Source of the DNA: Ostrinia nubilalis
Taxonomy: Eukaryota; Arthropoda; Insecta; Lepidoptera; Crambidae
Assembly: GCF_963855985.1 (NCBI RefSeq)
Contig: NC_087104.1
Location: 9,858,001-9,922,000, forward strand
DNA length: 64,000 bases
Direction of reading: 5' to 3'
This document shows, piece by piece, positions 10,143 to 20,538 of this stretch; the stretch's first letter is position 1; each line of letters begins with the position of its first letter. The notes beneath the pieces are model-generated. The model was not told the origin of the DNA, ran no database searches, and was given only the letters and a program-made list of their open reading frames with translations. The translations under genes were made by a program, and so were the position numbers.

Positions 10143-10412
10143 GGAACCAGACGCAGGTTAGCGTACCATCCCTATATTGTCGACATTTCACCAGCTCGCA
10201 CTAAGCGTTTCGATAACTCTTTTATAATGCGAATAGCTAGGGACTGGAAATCGCTGCCTGCTGCTGTCTTTCCCGAAGACTATGATCCGGGCCTTTTCAA
10301 GGCGAGAGTGAATAGGCACTAACGGGGCAGATATGTACCATCCTAGACTGCAACCCACTTAACACCAGGTGCGATTGTGGTCAAATACCTGCCTGGTTAC
10401 GCATAAAAAAAA
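10143..10412 (+). mobile_element. Jockey/CR1-type LINE 3' end, 5'-truncated
   Basis: The reading from 10143 to the taa at 10320 gives GTRRRLAYHPYIVDISPARTK, then RIARDWKSLPAAVFPEDYD and FKARVNRH-stop. This is the typical C-terminus of a LINE reverse transcriptase ORF. It is followed by a 3' UTR (ctgcaacccacttaacacc) and poly(A) at 10404-10411. Confidence 0.85.
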
Positions 10413-10437
10413 CTTGAGCTGAGAATATAATTTTCTT

Positions 10438-10572
10438 TAGGCCCGCTTTCCACCAAGCTAAGTAGAGCGGAGAAGTGTTTTGAATAACTAATCAGATTTC
10501 ATTATTTCCAAATCTCTTCTCCGCTCCACACAGCTCTGCTCCGCTCCGCTCCGATTTAGTGGAAGCCAGGCC
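10438..10572. mobile_element. MITE (family E), GGCCCGCTTTCCACC ends
   Basis: The terminal inverted repeats are ggcccgctttccaccaa at the left and ttagtggaagccaggcc at the right, with internal gagcggagaag/cttctccgctcc also inverted. A truncated relative is at 25199-25283. Confidence 0.75.
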
Positions 10573-11056
10573 TCAAGCTTGTATCAAAGTCAGCAATTGT
10601 AATTTTTGTAAAAATTTTAGTCTACATGTTACTAATATGATTCACGGTACATTTACATAATAATAAGTAGCAATGGCAACGCAAATTATTGTCTGATTTA
10701 ACTGTCTTACCTGTCGCTCTGTAGTGTTATAAATCAAGCAAGATGTTACCTCAAAGATACGCGTTCCTTCACAATAACGCGGAATTTCATACTAAGTCAA
10801 CAATACCGTTATTACGTTGCAATAAAGGCTATTTTGAGAAAGTGCCATTCCTATAGTTGGGCGTAAACGTCACATGCAGGAAAGCCGTTTTCCGACCCTA
10901 AATCAAGTCGGAGAATTGCAGTTGCATCCTTTTATTGGCGTCTATTACTGACTACTGTGTTGCCAGCCTGTCAGATTGTGTCCGAGATGGTAATTCAACC
11001 GCCCACTGGCACGGAGAGTCGGAGGATGGGCATTGAAGGTTGTAGGGACCTGATTC

Positions 11057-11230
11057 AGACATCATTTGTTTGCCCCCCATTAAGTGGGGGCGTGTTGGGT
11101 CCCACCGGTCGTTTCTAGTACCCAAGGTGCCGACCACTATGCGGCAGAGGGAATGAGCCCCATATAACCTGCCGTTCCCCGGTGGTTGGTATGGATAGGT
11201 CATTTTCCTGGGTAAAAAAAGACATCATTT
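11057..11230 (+). mobile_element. retroposed fragment with an 11-bp target duplication
   Basis: AGACATCATTT occurs at 11057-11067 and, right after a run of A, at 11220-11230. The GC-rich insert between them ends gtcattttcctgggtaaaaaaa. This is the structure of a 5'-truncated non-LTR insertion. The parent family is not recognised. The GC-rich sequence just before it (10960-11050) may be another repeat. Confidence 0.7.
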
Positions 11231-11446
11231 CTTTAGCAGGAAGTCAACCTAAATCGAGCTATGTTAGCTCTAGCTCTGTAGCTAGGCCATGTTTGTTTAG
11301 TAACATGACTCCGAAATAAAACACAGACAAAAATTACATTTCTTACTAAAAATTCATCAGGGTTTCCCCTCGTTTCCGCATTTATTTTTTAGTTATTAAT
11401 ATTTGTCAAATAATTTCCATAAAAGTACGCTGACCTTTAGTTCTTT

Positions 11447-11626
11447 AGGCCCGTATTCACAAACGATGGTTGCTTAAGTGAGTTTAGCGAAGCAGCAAAT
11501 CGAACGCACAGCATTGAACACTTTTATTGCATCCATAATAGAGCTCTGTGATTGGTCCATGTCTCACCCTATGCGTCCACACGCATTTTGAGACCTCATA
11601 GTAATGTTTGTGAGTACGGGCGTATG
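11447..11626. mobile_element. MITE (family F), GCCCGTATTCACAAAC ends
   Basis: The left end reads ggcccgtattcacaaacga and the right end is the near complement, tgtttgtgagtacgggc. The length, about 180 bases, and the ends match a MITE type common in Lepidoptera. Confidence 0.8.
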
Positions 11627-11767
11627 TCTTGTAATCGGACTCAGTGTTGCCTCAATAATATTTATAAAGACGCTAAGTAAGAAGCTCAATCGCTTTTCGA
11701 ACGTCTCCCTCAATTCCATCACGTAGTGCGCTAGCGCACGGCGTCCGCACATTTTTCACGCGCCGCG

Positions 11768-11782
11768 CCACTAGGGGGCGCC
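11768..11782 (+). promoter_or_regulatory. CTCF-like motif
   Basis: CCACTAGGGGGCGCC is close to the core recognised by CTCF from flies to vertebrates. A second match in the opposite orientation is at 42695. Binding is not shown. Confidence 0.4.
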
Positions 11783-12228
11783 ATGTTTGATTCCGAGCTA
11801 TTTATCGCCTTTATAATTTAAAGTCACTTGTAATGAATTATTACAGTGTTTTGCCAGCATAAGACAGCTACTATGAATTGTCACTAGGTTTTATAGCGCA
11901 ATAGAGGGTTCATATTTTATTGCTCGCATGGGAATGTTGGGTTTTTGTTTTATATTTTTGCACAAATGAATTAAACAATGTAGTATTATGGCGGATTCGA
12001 TTACATGCTTCGGTACATCCCTAGTTAGGATAGATAGTTGATAGGTAGCTGGGATTTTATAGCGATTAATGCTTTTTAAGAGAAAGCTTTTTTTTAACAG
12101 ATTTTCAAAGGGAGAAGGGTCTCAGTATGAAATTGTTTTTGAATAGACCCCATAATACCTAATAAGGAGCTAATAGGCTTTTTGGCTCATTCTAAAATGC
12201 CATAATCTATCGTCAGTAACATGAATTT

Positions 12229-12405
12229 TATTAGCCGCCCGCGACTTCGTACGCGTGGATCCCGTTTTACCCCCCTGAAGGGTTGAATTTTGAAAAATCC
12301 CGTCTTAGTGTGCACCTACGTACTAAAAGGAACCCCCATGCAAAATTTGAGACTCCTAGCACTTGTAGTTTCTGAGATTTCGCTTTATATAGATTTGACG
12401 TAAGT
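12229..12405 (+). mobile_element. RTE-like LINE 3' tail, uninterrupted
   Basis: Begins agccgcccgcgacttcgtac and continues through catgcaaaatttgagactcc. It shows the aaattt junction that is split in the copy at 4505/8209. Confidence 0.65.
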
Positions 12406-12700
12406 ATAATAGACGTAGGTATGTCTTCTCCATATTAATCTTCATTTGTTTACAATGTCCCAAAAAGGTTTCCGCACCCTAAACATAGTTAAGTTACCCA
12501 ACTTTCCACCACACCCAGTGCCTATAATCGTGAACACAATTCCACCGATTGTGAAATAACAAGTCAAAGCACACCCATTTCTAATCTCAGACATGGTAGT
12601 TTGAAATGCACATGTTCTAGCTATTAGATTCGCCGGCCTTTTAAAGTGGTAGGTTAGAGACACATCACGGAGAGAACAGCCAGGATTCAATTATTGGGCT

Positions 12701-12800
12701 CGTTCGTTTCAGCCAAATGACATCCACTGCTGCAAAGGCCTCCCCCAAGGATTTCCATAATGAACGGTCCTGCGCTGCCCGCATCCTGGCTCCTCCCGTT
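12701..12800 (-). mobile_element. RTE-like LINE 3' fragment
   Basis: On the minus strand it has the end tggatgtcatttggctgaaa with a short GAACGA tail and the coding end for ARILAPPV-type text in other frames. It is a degenerate 5'-truncated copy of the family at 18959 and 52359. Confidence 0.7.
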
Positions 12801-13736
12801 CTCAAAGGATCATTCTTCAAAATTAGGTCACCGACTCAACTCACATGTAAGCTTAAAAGCTGCGAGCTTAGACTATTATTTTTCAGATTACAAAATACTT
12901 ATAGCCTAAAAAGTTGAATGTGATCTGTTTTTGTGAGCCTTCAATTTCGATCGCACATTGTTGCTTTAATTTCTGACTTAAGAACCTTCTGCCTATTTAA
13001 AGTAATCTGCGCTTCCTTTTCAAGATTGTAGAGCATCCCTGTGGAAGGATTCCTCTGAAAAAAATCTGTCGCACAGTTTTGCCAATCTATTCATTCAAGA
13101 ACGAAAAAAAAAAACCGAAGGTTTGTTACCTAATTATAATGAAGGTCCATCACACTCATATTAGTCATCGTTTCGAGCGAATTGAGTTGTCTGCTTCCCT
13201 TACCCTGTGCCCGTGTTCGGGTAAAAAGCTAAACGTTTTTTCTGGCCGATTAGCCAAGTGAGCCATCGGGCTGGCATTCGAGTGTTTTGGATATTTATTC
13301 CGTCTAGACGCCTTATCGGGGCTCGATACCTTTATCAGGGTGGAATGTTTTATACACTTGAATACAAGTTAATGTTATGAGCTTTTAAGTTAATGCAGGA
13401 ATCCTAATTGGCGTAAAACCAATAGTGCTTTATTACAAAAAAAAACCAACCGAGTTGAGAACCTCTTTCTTTTGTTGAAGTCTGTTAAAAAAGTTACGCG
13501 CGATTAACACTGGTTTAAAATTACATTTCCATAAATGAAAATTTAAAGTAGTGATCAACGCCTGTTTAACTTTTAGTAGTATGAGTTACAGTTTAACTAC
13601 CTACCCACCCATTAAATATTTTGCAATTCAGATTGCTTTAATGACGTTCCTACTGAATTTATTAATTATTGGGACCAAAATAATAGCGAAGGTCAGACGA
13701 TATTGTTTGAGATATAAATAACTCTGAAAGTTAGCT
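12801..13736. other. spacer, no recognised feature
   Basis: Unique-looking AT-rich sequence. A GC-richer stretch at 13190-13330 has no recognisable content. Confidence 0.5.
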
Positions 13737-14327
13737 AAAGGACATTGTCAGAAACCGCCTAAAAACCGCCCAAAAACATTAACCCATCATAATTATTTTC
13801 TATTTTTTTAAATACATTAAGCACCCTTTCATTCTAATGGACACTTAAGCATTGAAAAATTAAATAAATAAGTCTTTTAACGTTTATTCTATAATACTAT
13901 TACAACTTCCGGACGTTTTGGTGCGTGGCATGGTCTAAAACCTATCAAGTTCCATAATTTTTGCCGATAAAATCTGTACGAGGCATTACCGTACTTTATT
14001 GCTGGGAGTCCATGTATAGTGATGTTCCTGCGGCCATCATAGACAATAAAATATCGATTTTGAAAATAAAATAAATCGATTAAACTGCTTTGAAGACTAG
14101 ATTTGCGTTAAAAGCTAAAAAGATATTGACACTATTACAAGAAGCTATCTAAAGTGTCCAACTGGTCGAAGGTCGTAAATAAAATAAAAATAATTAGGAC
14201 CATAAACTGATATTCATGGTAGCATAACTGTAAAAGTGTCAGAATCCGATGTTGAATCCAATGCCAGTTGAAGTGTGAGAAACATATATCAACCTAGTAT
14301 AGTTGCCAGTCTCTCATAATCTATGCC

Positions 14328-14508
14328 AATGAGGGTTTTCGCGATTGAAAAATCCGCCAGATGGCAATACGTAGACGTGAGGTCCAAATGCTGCATGATT
14401 GGTTATTTTTGACATGAAATTGACAGATATCCACCAATCATGCAGCATTTGGACCTCGCGTCTACGTATTGCCATCTCGCGGATTTTTCAATCGCGAAAA
14501 CCCTCATT
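14328..14508. mobile_element. 181-bp hairpin MITE, right arm
   Basis: This is the mirror copy of 7380-7560, with both ends AATGAGGG/CCCTCATT and a few substitutions in the centre. Confidence 0.9.
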
Positions 14509-15756
14509 CATAGCACATGTATAATAATAGACCAAATGAACTTTTATAGATTGTGAAAGAGAAGATAAAGATTTTATTATTTTATTAAAATCTTGCCACG
14601 AGGTAGTTTTTCAGTAGAAACCAGGATTGGATAATCGCTACAGGCAAGTATCAGAACATTTTATAAATATTTTTAATCGATTATATCCTTGTGAATAGTT
14701 TTAATAAATTGTCATTTTACTTTTTCAATTAAAACTTTTTCAATCCCTAGTCTTGTCAAACTGTCATAATGTCAACAAATTATAAATGTCACGTCAGTTG
14801 ACTCAATTTCAGTCTTCTGTGCGTTTATTGTATTTTTATTTCAATGAAATAGTGCTAAAGGGTTAGTACTAAAAGTAAAAGCCTTTTTTCAGAAAGAAAA
14901 CCAATGTGGTGCCCTTATTATTCATACTGTTTGAAAGTTACAAGTCAGTGATACAGAGTTGCCGACATTATAACTCCGTAGTGATACCATACCAAAGAAG
15001 AAGTTTTCCTAAACACTTGTGTTATTTTTATATGTGATCAAATAAAAAGGATTAATTCTACTGCTCAAATGGAATAACTTATCCCAAGAGACCGAATATA
15101 AAAAAAAACCTCTCCATAGAAATTATCACCATCACGAGGATGTGAATTTTTTTTAAAATTTGATATTGGTCCTGTAAGAAAAGTAGTTGTATTTCAGTAG
15201 TAGAATCAACCCTTCTTGTTTCATCAGCAAGAGTAACTATAAAAACGCCCTGTAGGTAGGTATTATTAAGCTGAAGAGTTTGTTTAGTGTCAAAGACTGT
15301 CACTCAGTGTAACTTAAATTGGCATAGGTATTATGATAATGAACATAAAAACTTAAATAAATATTTATGTTAATATTTTTTCTATTTATTTATTTTCCCA
15401 AAGCTTCACAGTGACAGCTGAAACAGCAATACTGTTGTAAAACTAAACTTGGAACAAACTGTTACAAATATTTTACAAATTATATAAAATAAAACCGCAT
15501 GTTGCTTTACTTTCTCGTATAGGTAATAAATGTAATTAATGGCTAGATTATTAATGTTACTTTGTTACCCTCAATAGTGAGGAGATCTTATAAAATGGTA
15601 ACCCTGATTTTCATTTCTTCGCATAGGCTTCTGTGATTTGGCCAAGGGCCACACACATTGCGATAACATTATGCGACATTGATTTGACAGTAGCGGAGTG
15701 AAGTCTTGCGACTATGCAAAATGATACCCTGTAATCGTAGCGCATATAGACATAGA

Positions 15757-15999
15757 CGGGGCGGGGCACATAGCTCGTAGAGCTGATGGCCGCTGGGGCA
15801 GGAAAGTTCTTGAGTGGCGACCACGAGCCGAAAGACGTAGCGTGGGCAGGCCTCCCACTAGGTGGACCGACGATCTGGTGAAGGTCGCGGGAGGTGCCTG
15901 TATGCGAGCGGTGCAGGATCGGTCTTCGTGGAAATCTTTGGGGGAGGCCTTTGTCCAGCAGTGGACGTCTTTTCGGCTGAAACGAACGAACGAACGATA
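15757..15999 (+). mobile_element. 5'-truncated RTE-like LINE 3' end (right arm, copy 2)
   Basis: Encodes RWTDDLVKVAGG and on to a (GAAC)n tail at 15982. It mirrors 5856-6098. The upstream part reads as WAGHIA and RRADGRWGR in shifting frames, the usual preceding sequence in this LINE's reverse transcriptase. Confidence 0.8.
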
Positions 16000-16189
16000 C
16001 GTATTACCACTATTTACCAGACATTACTATTTATTGCATACTCGCCGGATTACACGTAGGAGCACGCGCGTTACAGCTTCGGCCTTGCATTATTATAAGA
16101 TCTTGTTCCGCCCTTTTACGAACTTCCTCCGTGAGGATATCCCCGCCGAATTCTATGATGAACCTATCAAAAGTCATATTCTGCAATGT

Positions 16190-16345
16190 CAACCCACCAC
16201 AAGGTGGACCGACGACCTGATAAAGGTAGCGGGAAGGCGCTGGATGCAGGCCGCTACCAACCGTGCGATGTGGAAGTCATTGGGGGAGGCCTATGTTCAG
16301 TAGTGGACGTCCTGTGGCTGAAATGATGATGATGATGATGAAATG
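16190..16345 (+). mobile_element. 5'-truncated RTE-like LINE 3' end (right arm, copy 1)
   Basis: TTRWTDDLIKVAGRRWMQAA and LGEAYVQ are followed by tggacgtcctgtggctgaaa and an (ATG)n tail at 16323. It mirrors 5510-5665. Confidence 0.8.
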
Positions 16346-16771
16346 AATGAAAATGACAAATCTTCGAACGTGTTAATACCGTGCCAAAGTAATCATATAA
16401 TTTTGGCACCTTAATAACTATTGCCGTTTTTGTTGTAAAGATCATGCAGCGCTACTTGCGGATATTATTGGAAAGAAAACTATGTGGGCTCTAGATCTGA
16501 ATCCGCTTTAACGAACACGAAGTGCTCATACAATGCGGCGTATTTTCTTCCAGTCTTTAGTCAGGACTTTAGTCGAATTAAAACCCCGGTTGAACGTGAT
16601 ATAGCCGCACTAGAATACGATGCTTTTTTGCATAATCGCAAGACTTCATTCCGGTGTCGACCGAATGTTATCATGATGTATGTGGCCCAGGGGTTACCGT
16701 AGCCGCTAAGGTTTGAAACTTCTTGCTTAAAATATTGTAGTCTTTGGCATAGACTACGACGGTAGTCATGG

Positions 16772-17099
16772 AGATAGGAGTTTGTTATCTCGTGTCAGAT
16801 GTAAATGGTGAAAAGAAAACTCATGATTCGTGTTATTTTTATGCAATATGTAGGTATTTTATAAAAGTGGAACCCCGAGTGATCTCCAAAACCCATTCTA
16901 TTATTATATACGATTCGGCTTCGATATCTATAATACAATAGGAGTTTATTTCATGTGTCAGATGACAAGGGTGGAAACAACCTATGATTCATGTTGTTTA
17001 TTTACGTGCAATATGTGGGCATATTATAAAAGTGGAATGCCGAGTTGTATTTCTAAAACTTGTTCTATTATTTTATACTATTTGGCTGCGACTCGGCGT
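16772..17099. repeat. two diverged ~165-bp tandem copies inside the right arm
   Basis: Mirror of 4756-5083. Confidence 0.65.
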
Positions 17100-17352
17100 G
17101 ACGACAATACAAAACATTTTTCGCGAATCGGTGTTCATACATTCACACAATACATTAGACGCCATGTTGTCATAAACGACATATTATAAAATCGCTGTGA
17201 TTTAATATTCTTAATCATTAATTTTATGGCAAGTGTCCATCAGGAATCATTGTTCTTACACACAGAATCGTATTATTTCGCTTTCGGGTAGTAATATGTC
17301 AAAATTGTTGGTTTTTAGGCGAACAATGTATGGAGAACGAACATTGTCCTTT

Positions 17353-18891
17353 AAATTATTGTTGTTTAATTTTATATTATTTTTATTTTATTATATTGCC
17401 TAAATGTCTGTTTTTTCCAAAACAAAACAAAAAGCAGACCCGATCCGATTTTAACCCTGCCATAGCTTCGGAACAGTAATGAGGACCAAGAAGTGCGCAG
17501 TTTAGTTTCTTAACTCACTTTTCGATCAATTTTACAAGACTGTATACTAGTTGCTAAAAATATCTAGCGTTAAGAATCGCATCTCAAACTAAATTTAAAT
17601 TAACTCGAAAAAAAATTGATGGCATTTCGAAAATTTTGTGTAGTAAAGAAGTCGGTTAAAAAGACGACTACCAACTATTATGCTAAATAATAACTTTCAT
17701 ACTCACCTATCGATGCTCACTCGTTATCGTTTAACAAACAAATTAGTGAAACATTAACAATCGTTCGACTTCCGAACCTAATTAAGGCTCCTCATTATTT
17801 TCCTACGATTTAGATGCGGCTATTGTCGTTAAATAGCCGATTTGTCGTAATTAACCTTAAAATGTCTTGGACGGTACCGTCATAACTGCGGTGGGTTCAA
17901 TAGGCTCACTTTTTGATGCGATAAGCAAATTCAAGTCAAGATAATAATCTTTATCAAACTGTGGTTTCAAGTTAGTTTCAAATGATTTGATATTAGATAT
18001 TCTTATTTCTATTGTCGCTCGTACTACATTTTACTTATTAACCGTGTGATGAGCAAGGATGATGGTAGGAAGTGGTCAAAAAGTTGGTATGTAACATATA
18101 TTCAAGTAGATAATAATTTGTTGATTATATGTCAGTACACAAGCTCAGCAATGATTGTCAGACAAAAATCTTAATCATGTAGATGAGTAGTTACAATACC
18201 CCGTTGCACAGTCCAAAATTAAGAAATGTTGCGATGTTTTTCTTCCTTGCTTACTTTTAAACTAAATGATGAGCATGAAGAGCTGTGGATCTGGGCAAAC
18301 GCTTTTCGCCAATAGGTTTCATACTTGCAGTTACACACAAGACTGTGTAATATTTCTTACAATTAGTTTGAAGCAAACCTACTCTCCCAACTTCAACTGT
18401 GTCCCGATTATGTCTATCCACCTCATTATCGACAAAAGGCACGTTTGTTTATCGCCTAAATACCGACGTAGTTAGTCGAAGGCAAGTTTATTGTGGATTT
18501 CAGAATGTTTTGTCCAGATTGTCCGATGGCCTTTTGAATTAGTGGCTTGACGGTATTGAAATTGGAGTAAATAATTACTCGTACCTATTTGAAATGACAT
18601 TGTATACTGAAAGGACTTTAGGTAATGGAGATATCAGACACAATGGTAGTAGTAATAGAAAAATCAAGCCTTAGTTACTTGTTTTTTACATTTAAATGAC
18701 TTTGATTGTCCACAAATTGGGAATAATTAAATTTTGTACAATTTTTTCTCACTCTATGACAGACAAACAGTGTAACAACTCAAATTCGATAAGAAATCAA
18801 CTATGATTAAGCTTTCTTTTTTACCCACAACGAGTAAGCTTGGAAAGTGGAGATTAGGACGAAGGTGGAAGCGAGCTTTACCCGGAAGCTT
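17353..18891. other. intron sequence without recognised features
   Basis: AT-rich. I recognised no gene, repeat end or strong motif. Confidence 0.5.
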
Positions 18892-18939
18892 TTCAAGCTT
18901 GATAAATTATAATTTTTGTTATAATTTATCAAACTTGAA
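18892..18939. repeat. 48-bp stem-loop
   Basis: TTCAAGCTTGATAAATTATA and its near complement surround a 6-base loop, one mismatch in about 21 pairs. It lies 9 bases before the target duplication of the LINE fragment at 18959. Confidence 0.8.
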
Positions 18940-18947
18940 TATGTAAT

Positions 18948-19134
18948 AAGAAAGAGAGACGGGCTGGCGGACGTAGCGTAGGCAGGCCTCCTACTGGGTG
19001 GACCGACGATCTGGTAATGGTCGCGGGAAGAACTTGGATGCGGGCAGCGCAGGACCGTTCATTGTGGAAAACCTTGGGGGCGGCATTTGTCCAGCAGTGG
19101 ACGTCATTTGGCTGAAACGAATGAAGAAAGAGAG
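18948..19134 (+). mobile_element. RTE-like LINE 3' fragment with an 11-bp target duplication
   Basis: The insert 18959-19123 carries the GGTDD-type end (gtggaccgacgatctggt), tggacgtcatttggctgaaa and the tail acgaatg. AAGAAAGAGAG is present on both sides (18948-18958 and 19124-19134). It is a clean 5'-truncated target-primed insertion. Confidence 0.9.
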
Positions 19135-19478
19135 GGATAAGTGTCAATAAAAATTACCTACATGCTCGTAATAATAGCAAATTTTGTTATAAGGTGACAT
19201 AATATTTTGTTCTGAGTCTCAAAAATTCGTCCCCAAACGGCCGCGTCGCAGATGCTCGTAACTCACACGCGAGACATTCGATTACCATAATGCTGTAGTG
19301 TGATAAGTTATTTTCGTGCATTTAAGCACGTGCGCAATAGTTGCGCGCGCGCAGCGTGATAGCGACTGATGCACCCCAACTGACGGCTATTTCAGGCGGC
19401 CCTACGGTACAAGGCGGTGTGACTTACACTTTTACTTATGTTTTTTAGGCGAAAGTTGATTAAAATTAGTCTTAGAAT

Positions 19479-19559
19479 TAGGCTGGGTTGCACCATCTTA
19501 CTTTAACTTATGTCAAACGTCAAAAATCTGTCAAAATTAGGTGTGCAACTCAGCCTTAG
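19479..19559. mobile_element. MITE (family D), internally shortened copy
   Basis: Begins taggctgggttgcaccatc and ends gtgcaactcagcctta. At 81 bases it lacks the middle of the ~120-base relatives at 24102, 31044, 43347 and 49866. Confidence 0.85.
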
Positions 19560-19649
19560 AAGAATTAATATTGATGTAAAATAGTACCTACCTACTTGTT
19601 ACTTTATAGATGCTCATAGCCTGAGCGAAACATTTTCTGTCTGTATGGT

Positions 19650-20275
19650 TATTAGTCCAGTAGAATTAGATTTTAAATCGGAAATAATTCCTACAAAAGA
19701 TTTTATTGCTTTAATGGCTTCATTGGTTTCCCATTAAGACTCTCCTAGATTTTCGACTTTAGGTAACACAGAGTCGTTCAGGATAGTGCCAGGAAGAGGT
19801 GCAGCAACCGCAGTTAAGGAACGGCTGGGACGAACAAGGATAAGCGAATCCAACTCGTGAGCCTTGACAGGGATACGCTGGTTAAGGCGACCCTTTACAA
19901 GGCTTGGAAGCCTGTGGGTAACGAGCCATTGGACGTGGAGAGGGTCATTTATTATACACACATTTTCTACTTTGCCGAACATTTGCACGAGAACGGTTTG
20001 TTCAAAACATATGAATTTAGTCTTATTTAATGCAGGATTAAATGCCCTTCAACCGTCAGGAAGACCACTTTTCGATAGGGTAAGTCCTTTACGTGGAATA
20101 ACCGGAAAACCGAAAAAGCGCCCCTTTCGGAGGCGCCCACCACTTAAGCACAACTCCGTCGAAGTCGAAAACCTAGGAGAGTCTTTATGGGCAACTAATG
20201 AAGCCATTAAAGCACTTAAATCTTTAGTAGGAATTATTTCCGATTTAATTCATTTTTGTGTTTAATTCTACTGGC
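19650..20275. repeat. inverted pair of LINE ORF1-like fragments
   Basis: About 105 bases at 19655-19762 (minus strand) match 20157-20270 (plus strand). Both encode VENLGES, then W-TNEAIKA, K-VGIISDL, with different stops and substitutions (the minus copy has a stop after GES). Outside this core the two sides differ. The position directly before an ORF2 suggests they come from ORF1 of the same or a related LINE. It could be a rearranged 5' end. Confidence 0.65.
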
Positions 20276-20358
20276 CTATATGTGAATATGAATGTGACAA
20301 ATATAAATAACTTTAGGTCTAGGTCATGTGACTTCCAAATCTTCCAATTAATCCTTAA

Positions 20359-20538
20359 GGCAGCTTATTAGTAGATATGAAATTAGATAAACAATATGTA
20401 GCCTACAAATTTTTAATTCCAAAGGATAAATTGTCTGTGTTCATGGATGAGAATTTGTGGCCTAGTGGCGTCTCCTTTCGAAGGTTTGTGAGTTTCAATA
20501 AAGCGCGAGGAAAGCAGCAAAATAAATACAAATTGTAA
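20359..20538 (+). pseudogene. C-terminal end of LINE ORF1
   Basis: In frame upstream of ORF2, 20359-20538 reads GSLLVDMKLDKQYVAYKFL, then IPKDKLSVFMDENLWPSGV and SFRRFVSFNKARGKQQ, ending in taa. This resembles the C-terminal segment of many LINE ORF1 proteins (a fold ending LWPxGVxxRRF). The stop taa overlaps the ORF2 ATG by one base (TAATG), as expected for coupled translation. A stop at 20356 truncates it, so ORF1 is not intact. Confidence 0.7.

Larger units (their letters stand above)
13737..17352 (-). mobile_element. right copy of the 3.7-kb inverted unit
   Basis: This is the reverse complement of 4503-8211, starting AAAGGACATTGT and ending CATTGTCCTTT. It is about 90 bases shorter. The main difference is a LINE tail at 7609-7655 in the left copy that is absent here (empty site near 14288); a ~10-base stretch near 6452 is also missing. 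It is flanked by unrelated AT-rich sequence, so this copy did not arise as part of a larger duplication. Confidence 0.85.

Noticed and set aside
11777..11780. CTCF-like sites as proven insulators
   Set aside because: Only motif matches; kept as low-confidence features.
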